Positions 15,101 through 30,100 of a DNA stretch of 64,000 nt are shown here, in pieces. This DNA is from Ophioderma brevispina (Eukaryota; Echinodermata; Ophiuroidea; Amphilepidida; Ophiodermatidae). A program made the translations under genes and the position numbers. Under the pieces are notes generated by a model, which was not told the origin of the DNA, ran no database searches, and was given only the letters and a program-made list of their open reading frames with translations. Each line of letters opens with the position of its first letter. Position 1 is the first letter of the stretch. The DNA lies in NCBI GenBank assembly GCA_023653785.1, contig JAMKCH010001667.1:1-64000 (forward strand), written 5' to 3'.

Positions 15101-18100
15101 GCGGGTATTGGCGTTGATGTGATGAAGTTATTTAAGGTGAAGAAGTTTGTAAATCTAGCTGAAGTTAAATGTTTAAGTAGGCTTGTTGATAAATGTTGAT
15201 AAGCAAGTTTGATAATTCAGGCCGACTGTTGGGCAACAGTTGGAGAATAAGTATTGTTTTTAGCCTCTGTTGTTCCCATTTATCTATCGTGTCATATCAC
15301 ATGGGTGAGGATTATTTTAAGTAGAACAACCAGGCGCAGCCAAGTAGTTTACTGCGTCGCGTATAGCGTTGATCGTACGCGCTGACAAGGATAGCATCTC
15401 ATATCACCAGGCTAGGACCAATGAAATTGCATAAAACAAATCTCAATAAGCAACAAACAATGTCTGTCCTGATTGCACACGCGGTGTCCCATCCATAATC
15501 CTTTTTTATCCCCCTGCTTGAAAGCTTAAGGGGGATTTGGCATTAACGCACATGTCCAAATGTACAGCCTGTTCAAAAAAATGGTACAATCAAAAACCGA
15601 TTTTTTTCAATATGATATCTCAATAGTAAGTCGGTGTATCGCCCATTAAGAGAAAAGATAGACTTTCTGTGTGGATTTTGTGTGTCATTCCTTTGCTTGT
15701 CACAGAGATTAAAACTCCAGTTTACTGCGGAACACAAAAATCGAGTTGTGCCATGTTTCTTGGTTGAGTTAGCAAAACGGTGACGAATTTTGTTAAACAT
15801 AAGTTAGTCCACACTTGAAGATATGAAAATTAACTTCATAAAGAAACTCAAAAGTTATAATGGTGAAGTTATGATCAGTAAGCTCTGGCTTTAAGATAGA
15901 GTGAATAACATTCGACACACTGTTGTTAGACAGAGAACCATGAGTGTACAGCCGGCATACAGCAACCTGGAGGAGAGAGTTTTTTTATGGTCTTGAAATA
16001 TCATGGAAACGCAAAGTTTACCAACATTTTGATAGTTTGCTTCCAAAGTCAAATTTGTATTGACTTCAAAAATTAGTAAATGCCACAAGAGAGTGCAATA
16101 TTTTAAACCATCTTTGGATTTGGAGTGTTTATTTGGGTTGCAATTACATTCCTTCTGGCCATGATTTTAACCAGAAACCAATATTTTTCAATAAAGTTAA
16201 AGTTCCATTCATTGACGTGCAATAATATTTGATTGTTATTATTTATGAAAGAAGATATTTATCATTGAACTGATTATGTTGCTATTACAACTTTGTCTTT
16301 TGTGTACTTTAATCTGGTTTTGTTTCTCTTGTTCAAGTGCAAATCTTGTTTGAGCTTCAAGACAGCGTGGCGTAACTGGGCGAAGCAGCTCTGCCCATGG
16401 CATAAAATTGGCACAAAATCGATTTTGGTATATGCATAAATTGATTATATCTCTGGATTGACAGAAAATAAGATGCAAACAAACACCATTGGAAAGCCTA
16501 GTCTTTGTTCTTTAATGATTATGCCAAGTAAGAAGACTTATTTTGAAATGTCATATTTAACCAATTTGTTTTCTGATTGTACCATTTTTTTTGAGACGCT
16601 GTATATGTTTGTTTGTAATGTTCCAGATTGGTTAGGTTTTCTTTTTTTACAATACGTTGGTCTTGTTGAAGTCTGATTTACAAAAAACCATTATTATGTT
16701 GTATGGATCCAAGTGTGGGAAAATATTGCTCCAAACATAATAATAAAATTGGATGTTTAAGACATATTTATTGCTCGCAATATTTATTGTCTCGCTATTA
16801 TTTAAAATATTGTGCTCGACGACGTCTTGCCCAATATTTTGTCAACTCATACTCGACAATAAATATGGGCTCAATCAATTCTCACTTTTATATCATACTG
16901 GGTCAGGTGCAATAGGGGTTCTTCATATGTAGATGCTGTCAAAGGTCCATGGACGCAAGTCCAAATTGTCCTCTGAGCTCATGTTCCATACTGTCAACTT
17001 GCCAGGGGGATCACGCAAGTTTACTTGTTGCATTTTTATCCCCCTGGCTTGAAGCAGTAGGGGAAATTGCAAGGGTGCGAATGTCCATATTTATGTATGT
17101 TGTTTTCATTTGGTTTAGGTTTGGTTAGGTTTTCTTTTTTTCGCGTCTCCTCCTTCGAAATTTAAGAAGTCCCAATTTATATCACCAACTTGGGGTTAAG
17201 GTGCAATAGGGGTTCCTTATTATGTGGATGATGTCAAGGTCATGGACCAAGGTCAAGGTCACCTGAGGTCATTTCCAGACTGCCATCTTGCCAGGATACG
17301 CAATTTACTTAGCTGTATTTTATTTGCTGGGATGGGTCACCGGAGGTCAATTGAGATATGAACAACAATAGTGCCCGAATTACCTGACTCACGTATTGTG
17401 TGTTTTCAGCCTTGCCTCTGTTATGTGTCCCTCAACTTGAATTCTTTCATTTTGAACCTGGACACTACACCACATTTTCTCGACTGAATTATTTTCATTT
17501 GAGGAAGTCTGTCAAAATATGTATTTTGTCTACTAATCATTTCTTTTGGTTATCAGTAATTCAGTTTTTATCGTCTTATAATCCATCATCTCATAACATC
17601 CCCTGCAGGCTTTGTGAAGTACTGGTCTGGAGCCTAAGGTATGTATTGATAGCCGAAGTACTGTTTTCCAACATTGGCGGTACAGCAACGGCTATAGGGC
17701 GACCCACCAAACGTCATCATTGTATCCAACCCAGATATTCAAGAGGCTGTAAGTATATAAATGACAAATAATTACTATACTTCAGAGATTTTTAGTGGAT
17801 TTTGTTAAAAAAATCTTACCTTAAAACAAAGTAATTTCAAGGAGGGTAAGTGGAGATAACAATCTCTCCTGCACAATTGTATTGTGGGAAGTTAAGGAGG
17901 CAGTTTTGTCGCACTTAGTGTAAATTGGTGGCAGCCAATTAAGACTGTGAGCTTCAATCAGAGAGGCTATATTATTGGGTCAATTAAATTATTGCATACC
18001 ATTGAAGCAACTCCATATGTAGATGGTTTGTTTGATATCTAGGGCTGTTTTTTCTTTGGAAGGGGCTCCCAGATATGGTGCGAAGGCCAAAGTCCGTAGA

Positions 18101-21100
18101 AGATGGTCAATGTGCAATACCTCCAACTTGTATGTTCCCATTCTGGGGTGGATTTCACAAAAAAGGTCCCAACCCAAAATTTAGTGTGTGCGGTTAGAAA
18201 GTTACCCAATACTTTACCATGGCTTCACATCTTAGTCCAATATTACTTCTCTGCTTCAAGCTCCAGTCTCAATTCCATGGGCACAGTTCAAGGGCATGTG
18301 TGCACACTAAATGTAACGAAAAATTGCCCATCAGCTTGTGGGAATATGTATTTTTTGTTTAAATTGATACGGCTTTTTTATGCAGCCATTTAATACCTTT
18401 GATTTTCACCCCTTCAGTATAGCCAAATCATAATCAGCTGGCTTTTTACTACTCGGAGTTCCACGGATCGTTTCATTTTTTTTATAGAGACCAGTCCCCA
18501 CACATAAATGTCCACAAAATTTTGACTAGGGCTGCAGTGTCTGCTGCTCAAATATTGGACTTAGTATCACAGTGGATTGTAAACAGAAGCCACGTCGCTT
18601 AGTTATAACAACTACTAGATAGTACATTGCAATGAGCTAGTTAGTCTAGATATGTGTTTTTTGAACTGTGACATTGAATCAAAATACACCCTCTTAAGGA
18701 TTGCTAATAATGATTGTTCTTGGCACCTTAACCCCTGAGTCACTATACTGTTGTCCTCGTCTGAAGTATGAAGTGATGCCGACGCGCGAGCGCGCGTACA
18801 ACCCTGTGCCGCCTTTCATTTGCGATTGCGCTTTGTGCTTTACCTACTCGCAGCGCGTGAAAGGTCGGTGCAAAATGTTATACGCCCCGGTTGCTACTTC
18901 ATACATCGAAGCTTGACAGAGTTATACCTGCCTCTTTAGCCCCATCTAGACACTATTTTGATTGGGTACTTGGAATGGTAATATCATGTATGAGCTTATA
19001 GAGATGCTGTAATAAGAGTGGGATGGTTTACACAGAGATTGATAGAAGGTTGTTTTTGATTGGTTACTCTGAGGCCGCTCATATTGTGTTTCCCTGTAAT
19101 CAGCCATCAACAACACCTTGTATATAGGTGTAGTTCTCGGAGGTTAACTGATTCATTGGAAATGTTCATGTTTCAGAAGGGAAGGTCATTGGTAACCAGG
19201 CAAATTTATCCATCAATTGCCTTAGTAGTACTAAAAAGTAAAAGAGTAGACTTCGAAGGAGTATCCATCTCTTTTAAGGTATTGGGCGGAACTCCACCTT
19301 ATCAGTTGCTTTAGTAGGATCGCTACACCTCCACATAAATTCTATGGTTTACCTTCCCAACATTGAATTGCTAGTACCCATTTGTATAACGGGTATGGAG
19401 GAGTAAAGGGCCACACGGTTTTGACTTGGCAACCTTTGTGTGTGAGGTTCAGCGCTCTGTCCACTGGCACTGCACCACACTCCCCGTAAATTTTGTATAT
19501 GCTGATGAGGCCTTATTTACATTGTATCCAATTCAAAGATAAGGTATAATAGACCATTTATAAAAAGAGGCATTTCAGAAGGGGGTTTCTTTTCATAGAT
19601 TGACCTAAAGAAACAAGCAAGTTAGAATTCTATCAATCCTTGAATCCTTTTCACATTAATCGCATATTTTATGTAAGGCAAAAAAATTGGTCTCGAAGCT
19701 CCTGTGTTCATGAGTAAAATCATGCGACATAAAATTTTCCTACAGCGCCAGATATTTTTTCAATCAACCAGAAACAAATTGACTCTATATTCCGCAATCA
19801 GAATGCTTCTGTCCTCTTATCATTTCTGTACACTGAGCTGGTATACTTTATTATGTTCTATCAGTCCTACTACAAGATAGTTTGTTGTCATCTACGATAC
19901 AATAGCCTCTTGTGAGAATAGATTAAATAGTATACCGACACTGTCATATATTAAATCTAAAAGGCAAGTACAGTCTAGAATTTGTCCTAGTTGACTCGAA
20001 AAAGGGAAGGTCATGGGGAAACTTCCAAGAATAATTGCAGTTGCATTTTCAAACTGACCTATACTCTGTCCAGCTCGAAGTAAGAAGTAGCGACACGGGC
20101 GCATGCATTGTACCGACGTTCAGCGCGCGCGCAAGCAAAGCCAACCACACTGCAAAAAAGCAGCACTGGGTATATACGCCTGTTGTCACTTCATACTTCA
20201 GACAAGACAAGGAGAGCCTGGGCAGATCGCCAGTTTTTTGGTCATTTTTTTTGCACCCACCACAGAATAGCCTAGTCAGAGATATGTTGACATCATCATT
20301 AAGTGGTTAATGATTTGACGTGGACATGGCACGTCATGTATAAATGAGTAGTTCACTTTTTTGTGAGAATTGGTTGATTTGTCTGGACAAACCTAATTGC
20401 AGGAATGAACTGCAATCAATATGTGGCAGTGGGGTGTATCGGGGTGGTTGGGGCTTACCTAGCCATTTGGTGATTAAAGGCGCAAGTGGCCACAAAATAA
20501 AAAACTATGCTCAAAAGCCTTAAGCTTCCGAACCTAAGAGCTTGAAACAATTTTTTTTGTCCTAGTACAAGGCAAATATTATAGAATGTAATGGTGAAAA
20601 TCAGCTCTATGCAGATAATACTAATCTCTTGTATCTATCTTACAGAGTATGAAATAGTCATGAATACTCCATAATCCTTGCATTTTTGCATTTTTGCATT
20701 TGAACCCCAAGAATCCCACCCTTCTCTGGACCCTGGTTCAACTAATCCCGCAAAACCAAATTTGTCAACCTAGTATTTCATGTTGCCCTTTTTTCATAAC
20801 ACTTCATCCACACCTTAACCGTAAATCCTTCAAGCTGTGAAACAAATGATGAAAATGCATTTTATTCCAGATACATTTTTGTCTCTTAGGTTTGTGTTCC
20901 CATTCTATTACTCCATTTCTATCATCAACTGCTTTATTTTGTTGCTTTTCCCCATTCATTCCTTGATATACCATTCCTCCTAATTCCCTCTTTCTTGCCC
21001 TTCAAATTCTATCAACCTTGCATTAGTTTTGTCTTCCTTTTCTCCCGATTTTCTTCCTTCACTTGTTTTTCCTCTTGTCTCCTAGTCCACATCCAGTCTA

Positions 21101-24100
21101 TATACATACGTTCCCTTTTTTTGCCCATTTGTTTCCATTATACATTCTCTCGCCATTGTCCATGCTTTTTTTACCATTTGCTCTGTCTTTGCTTTTTAAT
21201 CCTTTTTTCAATTCCATATCATTTACCAGACAACTTACACATTGCTTGTCTATCGTGCTCAGTTCATACAACGACTACATTAATACTGCAAAACAACACA
21301 CTGTCTGTGTAGAAGAATGTTTAATTTATGATTGCTTGCTTGAAAACTACAGTCAGATTAAAACTTTGTTGGGGACAAATTTAAACACCTCATCGTAACC
21401 TCGTAAGCATGTGACCTCACACTTGACCAGCAATCGCAATGTGTGATTGCAGGGATGCAAATTCGATGAGAATCACAGAATCGATTCTCGCAGATTCTGA
21501 GTAGCATCCTTATGAGAATCATTTTCCCATGAATCATGTTATTAAGTTGTTTCATTTCAAGGAAATTTTATTCTCACCACCCTGATGAATTTGCATCCCT
21601 GGATTGGTCAAAAGACAAAAGGCTGTCCCGTTGGTATGGCAACCTATTTTATAACAGGTGTGCAACATGGATTACTTGTCCCAACAGATGTTTAGTTTGG
21701 TTCTCTGTAGTTCAAAAGATGGGAATGATTCTTTATCTCAATTTGATCTGGTGTGTGTCTCAAATATAATGCCACCCTCCATTGAAAACCAAGAATTTGT
21801 TCCTGCCCATTCTATATGAGACAATATAGAATGGCTTGTACATCCCAAGTTAAAGTTAATGCATGCATCCCTTACTGATATTATTCCATATGCATGTCCT
21901 GGTAATGTTGTACACGTTTGTTGCATTCTTCAAGTTGTTTTTGCTGGGTGATCACTGTCACTGCATTTGTATTAAAAAAACCATAAAAAGATGGGAAAAT
22001 AGTTTAGCAAATTACAAATCTGTTAAGAATGCTCAAGGTCTGATTTTTCACACCTGGTTGTGTCTTTACAGGCTTATATAAAATGATGATACCATTGCTT
22101 AGTGTGGAATCACATTTCTATGTCAGCTGGTTAAGACATGGCCAGACCTATCCCTAAGCACATATTTTTCCAGTTGGAAATTTGTTGCATGTCAAGTTTT
22201 TTTTTTTTTTTATATTTTATTTCATACATTTCAAAGAAGAGTGGCATTTTTTTATACTTTCTATATTTATAGTATTGTGGACCTCATTTCTTGCTGGAGA
22301 ATGAAATACTTACCAGATGAAATTTACAATGTTGATGATATGATTCTTGCTTACCTTTTGAAGTACCCTTGCTCTTGATCAACATAAAATAGCAGGCATA
22401 AAGTCTATGTTTCAAGTTTGGATTTTGTTTTGCACTTACAATCCTTAAGATCTATATGTTTAATTCTAAAATTGTAATTATTGTGAACCCTTAATTTGCA
22501 AGTTGTTTGACCCTTGGTCTCATATTTTTAGAGTCATTTTTAATTAAAGTCCCAAATCATGCGATTACGTCATTGTAAGAACACGTGCATATGGGCAGGA
22601 AAATCGCTGGCTGGGCCAGCGACACCCTCGTAGCTTGCCTTCCTTCCCTGGCCTGATGTTAGGAGGATAATTAAAATGGAGTACACAATACTATCGGGTG
22701 TCCAAACCATTTTGATGTTATTTGTTTTAATATGTTTTTGCCACAAATCATTAAAGCCAGTTTTGAATTACAAGACTATCCTCACATGACCCATTCACAA
22801 ACTCTCCAAACACAATGTACATTTCAAGAAAGATAATTGAGATTTTTGGAGGCCCCTTTTTGGTGAATGGTCACATATGTTTTTTTACGTGAAATTATTT
22901 GGTGAAAACAATCATCTTCCTAACAAACAAATTCACTAATATGTCTTTAATAGACATGGTTTTTCAAATAGTGTGAGTAGTCCTCAACTATACTTCATCT
23001 GGCCTGAATTAAGGAGTGATATCATAGCTTAGCTTTTGCCAATATTGTGCAATAGCTATCTTTCCCCCACTTTCTACACCGCGATTACAGCTGCGGCGTA
23101 CTGCGATTCACACGTTTAAGACTGTGTAAAAGCTATGACGTCTTCCTTAGTTCAGGCCGGACGGAGTATACAATTACGGTCGTTTGGAAGTATCTCACAG
23201 CAATTAAACGTGTTAATGTTATTTAACACTCTCTGAGCTATATCCGGGACAGAACCCTTTGACGAGCGCGGACTTCCTGGTTCTCTTCTCTGCGTACTTC
23301 CTGCAGAAAAAATGCACTTGCCTCTGATTGGCCATCAGAAGCGGCGCTGTTGCTGGGTCCTGACCATGTGTCTTACACGCTTATAGCTCACCCCTTTTAC
23401 ACAACCAGGTGGTACCGCTCATCAAAGGCTTCTGTTCCCCGAGTATATGGTACCTTTGCACTTGACTATATGTTTCACTTGCGCTCTCATCCTTTCATCA
23501 GGCTCACCTTAATCACCATGGCAACCACATTCTTCATGGGATGCATGCAATCTGGATATATAACGGTAAGTCCATTCAATAGATCAAGACATTTTCAGCT
23601 CATTTGAATTTTTAGTTTGTGTCACTAACCTCTCATGTTGATTTTCAAAGACTGATATAATCCTCATCGAAGATTAAAATGATAATTTTTGTTTTTCAAA
23701 CCATGAGGTCAATGACATTTTCATCTCAAAATTTTCTATCACCCTCCTATTCATTTTCTGATGAGAATTAAGGATGTGGGGAATGGCGCATAGCAATTTA
23801 AAATAGTAGTGCAGGGGTTCTCAAAGGTGGCCCGCGGGCCAAATCCAGCCCACCAACCTATTCATTTTTTGCCCTCGCTTGGCTACAAAGTCAAATATAA
23901 AGGTTAACATAAAAATTTCAGGTGTATTTGGCCCTCAGGTAGGGAACTTTCAATATGTTCGGCCCTTCAGCTAAAATAATTGAGAATCCCCTGTAGTAGT
24001 GTGTCAACTAAAATGTTTGAATTTAAATGTGGTTTGACAGTTTATTTTGTTGTTTGTTTAAGTTTTCAGGGTCAGTTGTTAAACGTTAACTTTTAATTGT

Positions 24101-27100
24101 ATTCCATTCACAATGTCACGTTGTGATAGTCTGTGTTTCATTGTCTTTTTCCCAACCAGGTGTTACCATCTATTGTCTATTATTTGTAATAATAGACAAT
24201 AGATTATTAGGAATAAAACATTCGTGTTATGTATTTAAATGTCTTACAGGTAAAGCCCCTGATTATCTCTGTTCAAACTTCACTTTTACTCACACTACTT
24301 ATGATTATAACACTAGAGGAAATTCCTCAAATTCACTTGTTATTCCTCATTATAAGAGCAATGCGGGTTTGAGAACTTTTCATGTTAGAGCAGCAAATCT
24401 TTGGACTAACTTGGTTGATATTCAAACCCGCTCTAATTTTGATTCTCTGTCTCTTGGCCAATTTAAATCTGTGGCTCTTTCAACAATCATTAAATCATGT
24501 GTTTACCATGTGTAATCTTCTACATAATTTGTATCTACTGTACTTTTGTATGTTTAATTGCTTTGTAAATTGTATTTAAATGGTTTATACTGTATATAAC
24601 AGGGCCTCCTAGGATGTAGTGTTCTTTCACTGATGGAGCTACCCTGTATAATGAAAAGCTAAAAAAAAAAAATAAAATAAATAAATTAATTAATTTTCAC
24701 CATGATATTAACGTGTGCTCATTAATGATCTTGTACCTTTTGATGTTGTATGTGTGAGTCTTCCATTTGCGAACCATATAACTTTAATAAGCAGATTTTT
24801 TTTTCATAAAAGAAGTCCATATCTTTCCTTTCTTGGTAGTAATTCAATTTTACTCTTATATACCAGCCTAGATTACCAAGTATCCATACTGACTTTTAAG
24901 TGAATGTGGCTGGAATTCAGGGGTTTGACTTTACTGAGATGCTGCCCAAATGTGCAATCCACAGTGCCTCATATTATACTTTCAGTAGTTTTAAGGTTAT
25001 ACATCCATGGTTATTGTATCTAATGATGTCAAATAAAGTTGAGAAATTTTCGAATTAAGAGAAATACTTTGCTGCATCTTGCATAAAAGCATTTTGCCTT
25101 GAAAAAAACATTGTCCTATGGGAAAAGTTTTTTTTTTAGTTAACCAAAGTTATAATCCGTTTTTTGTCCCCGTAGACAGGGTGGCGCTTCACCTCACACT
25201 CGTACTACTGCTGTACATATGAGGATTTATTGGAGCAAAGGATAAGTTGTTGCCATATTAGAGAGAAAGACATTTTGAATTTCCCCAAAACCTCGGAAGG
25301 GGTTATACTTGTGAGGGGTCTTATTGACAATTAAAAGTTAAGCCACGCACACTTTTTTTTATCAAAATTCAAGGAAATCAACCTAAAAATATTATGTTTA
25401 ATTAGCATTTTGTAGCATTTACCATATGTTTTATCAGATATTTTAATTATTTAATAAATGTTTGCTTTTTAAAGTTGCATTCAAATTAATGAAATGACAA
25501 ATTTTGTCATTTTGGTAATTTGTCATTCTAGGCATTACAAATTAATTTTAGTGTATGACAAATTAAATGCTTATGAATATTACATTAGTCATGTCAATCA
25601 AAATAACAAATTATGAAGCAATCATTTGTCAGTTAGTTGGCATGTAAGTGTCAGGCCACTAAATGAACAGTGAACACTTTTGCCATTCCCTAATTTGTCA
25701 TGCAATTTTAAAAAGTGAAATGTTATAAAAAGTCATAAAAATTATCTAAGATGGTAAAAATTAATTTGAAAAAGCTGATCATTGTTATTTGAACATTAAT
25801 GGTGGTATCTGAAATGGAGACTAACTTTAGACCTGGGCTTAAAACCGAGTGATGTCCTACAAGAGAGACCTTTTTTTCTTACCACATACTCTAAAGTTGT
25901 GCTTAACTGTTGATAAATTCCTCATGGATGGACCGTTCCATGAGGAATTTTCTCACCCGTTACTTTAAACTTTCACAGTATTTTGAAAGGAAAAAAGGTC
26001 CCCATCTGAGGACTACCCCTGTTTAAACCCAGGTTCTAAGTTAGTCTCCCTTTCAGAATACCAGCTTTATGAAACATCTTTGCTATTTTCTTGAAGATAA
26101 AAATAATTTGTCTGAGAATTAAAATTTGTCAAAAAGACCCTTTTCATGACCATTAATGTTTTCACTGTTTTGTTTGTTTGTGTACTGTATCCCCCACTTG
26201 TATTTGCGTGTTGTCACATCAGTCTGTATGTTGAGGTACTTGAGTAACAAAAATGTTTGTCATTAGTCCGCAAAGTGTGCAGCAGTCGATATTAACACAC
26301 GGTATGTGGATCCTTTGCCCAATCTTGGACTAAATACTTGTAGGGGAATAATTGAGAGCGCACATACGAACAGACACTGCATTCGCAACGTAAAAATTCA
26401 CAAAAGGGCAAAAAACATGAATGACTTATATGTTAAGGTTGTCAAGCATTTGTTGCCAGATCCACAACTCTTTTAACAGATTGCTGTAATTGCTTGCAAG
26501 TAGCAATATATGGTCCTGTTGAGCAAGGTTCAATAACTCCATCATTGGTAAAATGAATGAATGAATGTTTGAAAATAAGTAGTCACAAGTGTTTGAAAAA
26601 AGTTTTACTTAAATTATACCTACTCTTCAGATAGTAATTGTGATATAATGAATGTGTATTAACGTAGATTGTGCTTCATGAAAACTCCATGTAAATTACA
26701 ATCGTTCCATTGCAATTGCCAAAACATTGTTCATAACCACATAGTATCAACTGATGTAATTATTTAGAAAATACAGAATCAAAAAAACTATCATAATATA
26801 AAAAAAATTCATATACATCAACAATCACAAAAGACGTTTCTAAAAAAAATACTAGATTGATTGGCATTCAGTCAAAAGCGTGAATATCAAAATCAATTAT
26901 TGTATACCTCAATTAATGAAACTACAGAAGGGGTGTATAGTACCCATCTTCTTAGTAATAAACACTCCCCCTTGAATAAACCCCTACCTTCAGTTTTTTT
27001 TCACCAAATTTCTAAACATGAACAATTTAATGCCCCTGGGCATGTATAAAGAAAAGACAGGGTATATTGTGGGGTGTTGTCCAATGCTGTTGTCAAAGTA

Positions 27101-30100
27101 TTTCCATTAGCCATAAAAAATTTTAAAAGACCCACTATCAGTGAGTTCTAACTCAGACAAAAAAAAAATTGTCAAAAATCAGGTTTTTGCTTTGTCTATA
27201 ACAAGTATTCGGTATCCTTACATATCAAACAAATAATAAGACCAAAAAGCAACCTATAGGAAAAAAATAGGATATTTTAGTCATTTACACTCCAACAGAC
27301 CGTACGACAAAACACATAATGAAAGCAGATTCATATTGTTTAAACATGCGGTTCTAATTCTGTCATGTTTTCAGTGCAAAGAATAACTCATGATAATTCT
27401 GCAGAATTAATCCTTCACTTTTAACCGTTCTTGCAAAATTTCAAATATATTAACTCTGATCACTGATAGTGCCTTTAAGATTATAACCATTTTGTCTCTA
27501 ATAGTGGTAATGTTAGCCATAGATAGTAATAATAGTGTGACAAAGGCTATGGATATGTTTGTTTGTATACTCATCATTTGGTGACATAATTCTCAGTTGA
27601 TTCTTTTCTGTCAGGGCATAGATTTCACTGAGTTCACCATCCATATGATGATAGGCATAGTGTTCTGCATGGCTGCGGGTATGGGTTACTCAGGCTAAGG
27701 TATAGGAAGATCAGCTTACAGTCACTAGACCCACCTGAAAAAATACAGCGTACAAAAGCATTCTGTGAAATTTCACATATATTAAGGGAGATTGAACACT
27801 GCCCTAATCCTTAAAAAAAAAAAAAAAATGCCCGGATTGATTCCATGTTTTGTCTTTGCACAGTTAGCTTAATGTATTTGAAAAAAGTGAGGCAGTATTA
27901 AGCACAGATTTTCTACAGGGGGGTAAAAAACAACTGGAGCCGATTGTGTCAACCATTTTGTATATTTAAGTAGCATAATATCGCAACCCCCTAAGCAGAA
28001 AGCAGAGATATTAGCTTTAATTGCTGCAAAGATCATTCACATTGGTGGGTATAGGCAAGGGCAGGTTGGAATTAAAATGAACAGGTTCAGCGAAGTAAAT
28101 CTATTTCCAGAAGGGATTGGCCCTATGTGTTGGTGCAGGACTTTAAAAGTAACTGATATTTAACACCACAAAAGGCAGTCACCATTTAACATTGTGGTCT
28201 TACCTTTCTACACCTCAGCCCTTCCTAAATCATTTGAAAAATAAAGTAAATTGATACATGTATAATGACGTTGAATGTAACATACAATAGAGAAACAAAC
28301 ATTGGTGACAAAATTTCAAGGTATGGGAAATGCTTTAGTTGTTTTTTATTTGGTCATGAACTAGTCAGTGGCTGGCATTTCTTATTTCACTCTGCCTGGC
28401 AGGCTGAGAAAACTATCCATTCACGATTCACCAACGTTTTTTATAATGGGATTGTACCACATTTCTAATAGACCTTGCAACAAATTTATATAGAAATCAT
28501 CAAACAGGGGAAAGGAAGAAGAAAGAGAAGAAGAGAAAGAAAAAGAAAGAAGAAAGAAACGAGGTTCTGCAGAAACTGCCACATGATATGTTGGAGGCGG
28601 TATCTAGATTGAACGGCAAATTGACTCCGTAAATTGTATAAAAAGGGCGTAGAAGCACTGGCAGAGCCGATACATGAACACCCAGCATTCCAGTGTGGGG
28701 ATTACCCCTGTTAAATGGTCCGTGGTTTGTGGTTGTGCTAATACTTTCATTTCGAGAATATTTCTGCACATCAATTCATGGGGCCAAGAATCTTGTTAAT
28801 AAATGATTGGTCTGACAGCTTGGAATTGTAATTTAACAACAAACAAAAAAACACTGAAATTAAAAAAAAAAAAAACGAGTTATGCACGGTATCCCGGGGT
28901 AAGAACACGCCGCAAGATACGTGAGCTGCGCACAGTGTATATCTGTTGTGCAGATCCAATGGGTGTGATGAATCATGACAGGCAGAGGGTGTACGCGTAA
29001 GCTGCGGTGGGGAGCATATTGCGTCATATTTTTGGGGGGTTCTGTTGAGGGGTTAGAAAAATCCATTTCGTTTGTAATAAAGCTAGCTCTAAATGTAAAA
29101 ATACCTTGCGTATGTGTATGTAAAACAATATCCTCTGAGTGCAAAAAACAAGTCCGAGAGAAAATTGAAGATATTTAAATGTTCAAAATTGAGACAGGTT
29201 AACTTACGTAAATCTAATCTGCTTATATTTGGGTCATGAAATTGATCGGAAAAAATTACAGGGATTGCCGCTTGACGCATGTTCAGGTTTTGACAAAGTA
29301 AGAAGTAAGCTCATTCCCCACCTACATCAATCAGCGAGAAGGGATTCAGCCACAACATGACATCAAACACAAGCAATGCGTCATCAACTAAATTATGGTT
29401 CCATTTGGCCTGAGAATGATGTTGTAGCGGACACATTTTTGAATTTGCACATGCTGGTGTTGTGATTAATTCACGATTTCTCGCTTAATAAAGTCATATA
29501 AAGTTCTAATGCGCACAAAAACAATGCATATGTATATTAAGATTGAATACCGATCAAATTAATTTACCTCTTAATAAAAAATTATGTTGGGATTCTTTTC
29601 ACACAACGTTCAAAATGCCTTGGCACTTCCGCTGTGTATGCATCACCCCACGGTATCCCCCGGTACGTATAACCTTCGGTCGTTGTCCTAGCCGGGGTAT
29701 TTCATCACCGGGAAATAACCCTGGCTAGCTCTTCGATATCCCCGGGGTACTTCCCGACGATGAATATGCATTCTGATTCTCATCTGCATATTTGGACTCG
29801 ACTTGTACTTCAATTATTTGGTTGAAGATGAAAGATCTACGAAACTGATTCCGAACCAGTTGTGCGTGCCTTTTTAGTACACGATCCCCGACATGATTTA
29901 TTGACCTGATAAGTTAATGACGTCACAGGCATAGCACCCAATTTGAAGAATTTCATTTTTTTTATAGGGGGGGTCTAGGAAAATCAATATCTTTTCAGTG
30001 TAATGGTGACTTACCTGTAGCAGGTTGGAAATAAACTTAGGTTTCCGTTTTATTTATCACAAAGCTTTCTATTGATATATAATCATACTTTCATGGTGTG

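Noticed and set aside
20995..21398. Two overlapping hydrophobic frames
   Set aside because: Pyrimidine-rich sequence yields Phe/Leu/Ser-rich text in several frames; no splice or domain support.
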